64,000 nt of DNA from positions 1 through 64,000 of the forward strand of contig CADAND010000005.1 in assembly GCA_902789245.1 (NCBI GenBank), read 5' to 3'. Source of the DNA: an uncultured Bacteroidia bacterium. GTDB taxonomy: Bacteria > Bacteroidota > Bacteroidia > Bacteroidales > UBA932. The position numbers and the translations under genes were made by a program. This document shows, piece after piece, positions 59,755-64,000 of this stretch. The notes beneath the pieces are model-generated. The model was not told the DNA's origin, ran no database searches, and saw only the letters and a list, made by a program, of their open reading frames with translations. Positions within the stretch are counted from its first letter, which is position 1; each line of letters begins with the position of its first letter.

Positions 59755-62214
59755 ATGAAAAAACTGATATTCGCAATTCTCCTGGCCTGTTCCCTGACTT
59801 TGGGCGCGCAGGCGCAAATTCTGGAGAGTGCCAACCCGGCGGCGGATTCCGCGGCTTTCGCCCGGGTCCGGGAGCGGATGGATTCCATCCGCCAGTACCG
59901 CCCGACGGTGGGCCTCGTGCTCGCCGGCGGCGGCGCGCGCGGCCTGGCGCACCTTGGCGTCATCAAGTACCTGGAAGAACTGGGGATCCCGGTCGATGTC
60001 GTCACGGGCACCAGCATGGGCGGCCTCGTGGGCGGCCTGTACGCCATGGGCTACACGCACGACCAGCTGGATTCGCTGGTGCGCGCCATCGACTGGCCGG
60101 TCATGATGTCGGACAACATCCCGAACACCAATATCTCTTACCGGCTGCGCAAGTACCGCGACCGCTTCGTCATCCGCATCCCGTTCCACTACGACGACGA
60201 GGATCTGGAGGAGCGTTTCCGCCGGGAGCGCCTGGTGGACAAGCTGGGGGAGGAAGCCGGTCACGGTTCGAACGACATGCTCAAGGAGGCTGTCACCAAG
60301 ATGGGCATCGGCATGCCGGACGGATATCTCTTCGGACTCAACGTCCGCGACATGCTCAGCTCCGTGAGCGTGGGCTACCAGGACAGCCTGAGTTTCGCGG
60401 AACTGCCCATTCCGTACGCCTGCGTGGCCACGGACATGTACACGATGACGCCGAAGTACTGGACCTCCGGCAGCCTCCCGGACGCGATGCGCTCCACGAT
60501 GGCCATTCCTTTCTACTTCCGCGCCGTTCGCACGGAGGGGGCGGTGCTGCTGGACGGCGGCATGCGCAACAACTTCCCGGTGGACCTGGCGAAGGAGATG
60601 GGCGCCGACATCATCATCGGCTCGGAAATGTCCGTTCCGCGCCAGCTGGACGAGCTGAATTCCCCGGTGGACCTGCTCTTCCAGACCATCACCCTCCTGT
60701 CCAAGGAGACGGTCGGCCCGGCCCGGCAAATGGTTGATTTTGAAGTAAATCACGAGCTGAAAGGCTACAACATGCTCTCGTTCGACGAGAAGAGTGTGGA
60801 CGACATCATCAACCAGGGCTATCAGAACGCCCTGGCCAACAAGGAGTCCTTCGAGGCCGTGGCTGCGCTGGTGGCCGGCAAGGCCGTCCCGACCGTGCGG
60901 CGGCCGGCCCCGGCCGTGAACCTGGCCCAGAAGAAGGTCCGGGTCGGCTCCATCCGTTTCGAAGGGATTACGCAACAGGAGTTGCGCGCGGTCCTGCATC
61001 CGAAGGACTATCCGAAGGATATGGAGTTTGACCGCGAGAAGGTGGAGCGCCTGCTCAATAAAATCTATGGCTCCAACGTGTTTGAGTCTGTGACTTACCA
61101 CCTGGAGGGCCGCGAAGAGCCGTACGTGCTGGTCTTCGACTGCCAGAAGGGGCAGGTGAATGATTTCGCCATCGGCGTGCGTGCCGACACGGACGAGACC
61201 GTGGCGCTCGCGCTGCACCTGGGCCTTGGCACCCGCCGGCTCATGGGTCCGCGCTTCACGGCGGACCTCAAACTGGGCACCAACCCGGCCCTGACGCTGG
61301 ACTTTTCCCGCAAATTCGCCAAAGGCATCCCTACGATCGGGGTGGATTTCCGCACGCGTCTGATGCGGACGAACATTGGCTGGGACAACTCCGTCGAAGA
61401 ACGGCTCTGGAGCATAGCCGCCGATGTCTATCTGGAGGATTCGCGGATGACCCGCGGTACGTTCCGGGTGGGCCTCACGGCGGAAATGGATCCCTACGAG
61501 CAGTATCTGTCCTACGGGGAAACGTGGAAGGACTGGGATTGGAAGAGCTACTGGCTGTCCGCCTTTGCGAACTTCAAGTTCGACACCTTCGACGACGGTT
61601 ATTTCCCGACACGCGGCGTCCGGCTGACCCTGAAGGGCCGTTATAATTTCGCGGGATACAGCATTGACCTGGATAAAAACTACGCCGTACTCGAAGAAGA
61701 TCCCGCCTTGACGGAAGGGGGGCGCGTTCCGCGTTACATCTCGACCCTGGCGAGTGTCGAAGCGGCTTTCTCCATCGGTAATCATTTCACCATCCTGCCC
61801 AAGTTGTATGCTGCCTGGTACCAGCCGTTCGGTGTGAATATCATGTCGTACCTTGCCCGGGATTACATGAATATGAAGCATACCACCATGCTCGGCGGAT
61901 TCATGCCGGACCGTTATACGGAGTTCCAGATTCCGTTCTTCCTCTGGCCTGCCAATACCCGGAACTCCAGTCCTTACACGGCCATGGCCCAGCTGGACCT
62001 GCGCTACTGCATCGCGCGCAAGAATTACGTCAGCATCCGGAGCGGTGTGCTGGTCCGGGGCGATGAGCTGCGGGATTTTGCGGAGAACTATAAGTATTGG
62101 GCCTTCGGCGCGGAATACGCCCGCCAGACGCCGGTCGGTCCGCTCAGGCTTGCCGCCCAGTGGGGTCGGATCGGCGGCTTCTCCGTCTATGCTGCTATCG
62201 GCTTCGACTTCTGA
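59755..62214 (+). CDS. Patatin-like phospholipase with POTRA and BamA-like barrel (PlpD-type)
   Basis: An 819-residue outer-membrane protein. The signal peptide (KKLIFAILLACSLTLGAQAQ) is followed by a patatin domain at about 45-320: the oxyanion-hole GLVLAGGGARGLAHLGVIKY, the nucleophile motif GTSMGG (GxSxG), and the catalytic Asp in LLDGGMRNNFPVDLAKEMGA. A POTRA domain lies near 395-470 (KKVRVGSIRFEGITQQELRA), and the remaining 350 residues form a 16-stranded BamA/TpsB-type barrel, ending in FSVYAAIGFDF. In this class, the lipase part is brought to the cell surface by its own barrel. It could act on phospholipids of the host or of its own membrane. It follows pdxB by 11 nt. Confidence 0.94.
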   Translation: MKKLIFAILLACSLTLGAQAQILESANPAADSAAFARVRERMDSIRQYRPTVGLVLAGGGARGLAHLGVIKYLEELGIPVDVVTGTSMGGLVGGLYAMGYTHDQLDSLVRAIDWPVMMSDNIPNTNISYRLRKYRDRFVIRIPFHYDDEDLEERFRRERLVDKLGEEAGHGSNDMLKEAVTKMGIGMPDGYLFGLNVRDMLSSVSVGYQDSLSFAELPIPYACVATDMYTMTPKYWTSGSLPDAMRSTMAIPFYFRAVRTEGAVLLDGGMRNNFPVDLAKEMGADIIIGSEMSVPRQLDELNSPVDLLFQTITLLSKETVGPARQMVDFEVNHELKGYNMLSFDEKSVDDIINQGYQNALANKESFEAVAALVAGKAVPTVRRPAPAVNLAQKKVRVGSIRFEGITQQELRAVLHPKDYPKDMEFDREKVERLLNKIYGSNVFESVTYHLEGREEPYVLVFDCQKGQVNDFAIGVRADTDETVALALHLGLGTRRLMGPRFTADLKLGTNPALTLDFSRKFAKGIPTIGVDFRTRLMRTNIGWDNSVEERLWSIAADVYLEDSRMTRGTFRVGLTAEMDPYEQYLSYGETWKDWDWKSYWLSAFANFKFDTFDDGYFPTRGVRLTLKGRYNFAGYSIDLDKNYAVLEEDPALTEGGRVPRYISTLASVEAAFSIGNHFTILPKLYAAWYQPFGVNIMSYLARDYMNMKHTTMLGGFMPDRYTEFQIPFFLWPANTRNSSPYTAMAQLDLRYCIARKNYVSIRSGVLVRGDELRDFAENYKYWAFGAEYARQTPVGPLRLAAQWGRIGGFSVYAAIGFDF

Positions 62215-62231
62215 CGCGCGACGCTCAGGCA

Positions 62232-63128
62232 CTAAGCCTGGGCGGAGGTGATGACGACCTCGGCGCCGACTGCGCCCGAGATGCGCTTGACCAGGCCCTG
62301 GAGCACCGCTCCGGGGCCTATTTCGCGGAATTCGGTCGCGCCGTCCGCGAGCATGTTCTTGACCGACTGGGTCCAGCGGACCGGGGAGGTGAGCTGCAGC
62401 AGGAGGTTGTCCTTGATGCGCTTCGGGTCCGTTTCCGGCAGGGCGGTGACGTTCTGGTAGATGGGGCAGCGCGGGGTGCGGACCTCCGTGCGCTCGATGG
62501 CCTTGGCGAGCTCCACGCGGGCGGGCTCCATGAGCGGGGAGTGGAAGGCACCGCTGACGCTCAGCGGAAGGGCACGCTTCGCGCCGGCCGCCTTCATCGC
62601 CTCGCAGGCTTTGGCCACGGCTTCTTTTTCGCCGGAGATGACCACCTGGCCGTCGCAGTTGTAGTTGGCGGGAATCACGATGCCCTCGATGCCCGCGCAA
62701 ATCTCCTCGACCTGCTCGTTGGGGAGGGCGATCACCGCCGCCATGGTCCCGGGGACTTTCTCGCAGCATTTCTGCATCTCGCTGGCGCGGACCGCCACGA
62801 GGCGCAGCGCGTCCTCGAAGTCCACGGCGCCGGCGGCGACGAGGGCGGAGAACTCGCCCAGGGAGTGGCCGCCGACCATGTCGGGGGCGGGGAGGCCTTC
62901 GGTGCAGAGGGCAGTCACCACGGAGTGCAGGAAGATGGCCGGCTGCGTCACTTTCGTGGCGCGCAGGTCCTCCTCGCTGCCCTCGAACATGATGTCGGTG
63001 ATGCGGAAGCCGAGGATCTCGTTGGCCTTCTCCATCAGCTCGCGGGCCTTGGCGTTGTTTTCGTACAGCTCTTTTCCCATACCCGGGAACTGGGACCCCT
63101 GTCCGGGGAAAACGTATGCTCTTTTCAT
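62232..63128 (-). CDS. fabD: Malonyl-CoA:ACP transacylase FabD
   Basis: A 298-residue acyltransferase that loads malonyl groups on acyl-carrier protein for fatty-acid synthesis. The N-terminus is AYVFPGQGSQFPGMGKELYE; the nucleophile Ser is in MVGGHSLGEFSALVAAGAVD (GHSLG) near residue 92; the Arg of the malonyl pocket is in LRLVAVRASEMQKCC; and the catalytic His is in SGAFHSPLMEPARVE near 205. Length is normal. A -7 box (63155-63162) lies upstream. It converges with the patatin gene, 17 nt away. Confidence 0.96.
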   Translation of the reverse strand: MKRAYVFPGQGSQFPGMGKELYENNAKARELMEKANEILGFRITDIMFEGSEEDLRATKVTQPAIFLHSVVTALCTEGLPAPDMVGGHSLGEFSALVAAGAVDFEDALRLVAVRASEMQKCCEKVPGTMAAVIALPNEQVEEICAGIEGIVIPANYNCDGQVVISGEKEAVAKACEAMKAAGAKRALPLSVSGAFHSPLMEPARVELAKAIERTEVRTPRCPIYQNVTALPETDPKRIKDNLLLQLTSPVRWTQSVKNMLADGATEFREIGPGAVLQGLVKRISGAVGAEVVITSAQA

Positions 63129-63154
63129 ATAGAAATTCGTTATAAGTTGCGCCG

Positions 63155-63162
63155 CAAATTTA
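63155..63162 (-). promoter_or_regulatory. -7 box for fabD
   Basis: Minus-strand TAAATTTG, 26 nt before the ATG at 63128; back-to-back with the tRNA promoter. Confidence 0.55.
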
Positions 63163-63173
63163 CAAATTTTAAG

Positions 63174-63181
63174 TATATTTG
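63174..63181 (+). promoter_or_regulatory. -7 box for tRNA-Arg
   Basis: TATATTTG matches TAnnTTTG and ends 17 nt before the tRNA 5' end. Confidence 0.6.
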
Positions 63182-63198
63182 CAGTCCCTATCGGGCAC

Positions 63199-63270
63199 GC
63201 CCCTGTAGTTTAATGGATAAAATTTCGGATTCCGGTTCCGACGATAGGCGTTCGATTCGCCTCGGGGGTA
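63199..63270 (+). tRNA. tRNA-Arg (anticodon CCG)
   Basis: A 72-nt cloverleaf. The acceptor arm is GCCCCTG (63199-63205) with CGGGGGT (63263-63269) including G-U pairs, discriminator A at 63270. The anticodon stem TCGGA/TCCGA (63225-63229, 63237-63241) encloses loop TTCCGGT with anticodon CCG at 63232-63234. The T arm is AGGCG-TTCGATT-CGCCT. The CCA end is not encoded. It reads CGG codons for arginine. Confidence 0.93.
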
Positions 63271-63309
63271 CAAGAAAAGGCAAGCGTCACGTGCTTGCCT
63301 TTTCTTGTA
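63269..63309 (+). terminator. Hairpin terminator after tRNA-Arg
   Basis: A perfect 17-bp stem (63269-63285 with 63293-63309, arm starting TACAAGAAAAGGC) and a 7-nt loop directly after the tRNA. The stem's 3' arm contains TTTTCTTG, so it can end the transcript. Confidence 0.75.
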
Positions 63310-63406
63310 CCCGGTTCCCTCATTCATCGAGGGGGCGGACCCCCTCGAGCACCCCCTGGTCGCTGCGCTACGAAGCCGGCCTAATATGAAGCGCTGGCTT
63401 TCTTGC

Positions 63407-63431
63407 GTCATTCCGGGCTTGACCCGGAATC
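63407..63431. repeat. REP-like 25-bp palindrome, copy 2
   Basis: GTCATTCCGGGCTTGACCCG followed by GAATC; one base different from the reverse complement of 36083-36107. Its 8-bp arms ATTCCGGG/CCCGGAAT are perfect around the loop CTTGA. Confidence 0.75.
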
Positions 63432-63439
63432 TCGTTTTC

Positions 63440-63551
63440 GCTGTGAGATGTAAATTACTGATTGAATGATAGATATGTTTTTGCGCTATCCTTTTTTTCG
63501 GGGGAGTGCAAAACCGCAATTCTCTGACACATATCTACTTCCAGCTCACAG
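63440..63551. repeat. 112-bp MITE-like element, copy 2
   Basis: Same ends (GCTGTGAG...AGCTCACAG), same internal CGGGGGAGTG and the same spacings as the copy at 7802-7913, 8 nt after REP copy 2. Confidence 0.6.
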
Positions 63552-63679
63552 CCGCAATGTGCTTCCGGCAGAGCCTGTGGGGCTGCAGCCATCCAAGCAA
63601 AAAAAAGCTTGTCTGCCTGCACCTATCTATGAAGGGGGCTCCGCCCCCTGTAACCCCTTGCGGCCATAAACCCCTTTCC

Positions 63680-63704
63680 GTATTTGGCCAAATTGGCCAA
63701 ATAC
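63680..63704. repeat. Perfect 25-bp palindrome
   Basis: Arms GTATTTGGCCAA and TTGGCCAAATAC are exact inverted copies around a single A. It could be a protein-binding site or a mobile-element end; nothing in the surroundings identifies it. Confidence 0.6.
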
Positions 63705-63806
63705 CCGGGGCCGGCCGGTCGGCTGGTTCCTCCCCACCGGCTGCCGCAAAACGCTCTGCCATCCTCTATCCGTCATTCGCCGGCTTCGATCGGCGAATCT
63801 CCTTCT

Positions 63807-63840
63807 GCCAGGGGCGAAAAGGGGTGGTTTTGCCCCTGGC
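63807..63840. repeat. Hairpin GCCAGGGGC/GCCCCTGGC
   Basis: A 9-bp perfect stem around a 16-nt loop. The right arm, TTTTGCCCCTGG, is repeated at 63873-63885, forming an imperfect direct repeat of about 45 bp with the sequence that follows. Confidence 0.5.
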
Positions 63841-64000
63841 GACAAGAAAAACAGGTTGCCGGGGGTAAATTGAGGCAGTTTTGCCCCTGGGAAGCAGCTG
63901 CCGGGCACAAAATGGGCCTCAGGTGTGCCCGGTAACAACCGACGGTGTCGATGACTATCTGATTTTCCTGAACCTCGACCGTCCGGGATAGATAGGTGTT

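Larger units (their letters stand above)
63310..64000. other. Repeat-rich stretch with no supportable gene
   Basis: About 690 bp without a convincing coding sequence: open frames here are short, overlap on both strands and contain only low-complexity translations. The stretch holds a GC-rich hairpin (CGAGGGGG/CCCCCTCG, 63330-63349), the second REP-like palindrome (63407-63431), the second 112-bp MITE-like copy (63440-63551), a perfect palindrome with arm GTATTTGGCCAA (63680-63704), a hairpin GCCAGGGGC/GCCCCTGGC (63807-63840) and CCGGGCAC/GTGCCCGG (63901-63932). It is best described as a nest of mobile or structural repeats after a tRNA gene. Confidence 0.65.

Noticed and set aside
63310..63932. 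CRISPR array
   Set aside because: The repeats are of different sequences with irregular spacing; there are no regular direct repeats with spacers and no cas genes.
63506..63935. Open frames on both strands in the right-hand repeat stretch
   Set aside because: Short, overlapping, Pro/Arg/Gly-rich with repeated FCPW-like words, no start context and no known domain; they lie on repeats and hairpins.

Overview
The window looks like chromosomal DNA from a GC-rich member of the Bacteroidales, probably an uncultured gut or rumen lineage; that placement is inference. The support is the repeated Bacteroidetes-type promoter (a TAnnTTTG -7 box, often with TTG 19-20 nt upstream, in front of at least 17 genes or operons), the absence of strong Shine-Dalgarno sites, a UpxY/NusG-like capsule antiterminator, a fimbrillin-like lipoprotein, and the 57-residue ferredoxin, PFOR, ParE and POTRA-patatin gene types. 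No phage, integron or CRISPR was seen.

Layout. 1-1655: left-edge exporter pair of the NHLM/NHLP peptide type (HlyD-like protein plus a truncated ABC transporter). 1666-7789: iron-sulfur aldo/keto reductase, grpE-dnaJ with a sigma-54-like promoter, trkA, a GT2 glycosyltransferase and a SlyD-like prolyl isomerase. 7935-15560: a leftward peptide-handling operon (POT transporter, LpxL-like acyltransferase, PepD, Zeta-like P-loop kinase, TldD, TldE); both tldD and tldE carry an in-frame structured palindromic insertion. 15705-41798: a 26-kb leftward surface-polysaccharide locus. It has an initiating sugar transferase, UpxY antiterminator, small peptide, lipoprotein, SGNH hydrolase, OMP, Wzx, hexapeptide acetyltransferase, seven glycosyltransferases, three OafA-type acyltransferases, a phosphoethanolamine-transferase-like enzyme, a lipid kinase, a Wzy candidate, Wza, Wzc and a HAD phosphatase. 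One nucleotidyltransferase gene inside it points the other way. 41871-48504: ribosomal proteins S6-S18-L9, an AraC-type regulator, a histidine kinase/response regulator pair, parE, a DUF1573 protein and a small ferredoxin. 48662-63128: a LysR-DNA-binding/MTA-SAH deaminase fusion, an acyl-CoA synthetase, an M16 protease, PFOR, pdxB, a patatin-type outer-membrane phospholipase and fabD. 63199-64000: tRNA-Arg(CCG), its terminator, then a repeat-rich stretch with no supportable gene.

How the genes work together. The 26-kb locus contains all steps of a Wzx/Wzy-dependent polysaccharide: initiation on undecaprenyl phosphate, chain assembly and O-acetylation, flipping, polymerisation, chain-length control with tyrosine-kinase activity, and outer-membrane export. 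POT, PepD and TldDE suggest a peptide uptake and breakdown unit. PFOR and the small ferredoxin suit an anaerobe oxidising pyruvate with ferredoxin.

The most notable non-standard items are four. Two homologous palindromic elements lie in frame in tldE and tldD, with compensating stem changes and gene-specific outer arms. A LysR helix-turn-helix is fused to a complete amidohydrolase, flanked by long imperfect inverted repeats. A 112-bp MITE-like element occurs twice, at 7802 and 63440, and a 25-bp REP-like palindrome also occurs twice. A small acidic peptide gene is paired with a fimbrillin-like lipoprotein downstream of the antiterminator.
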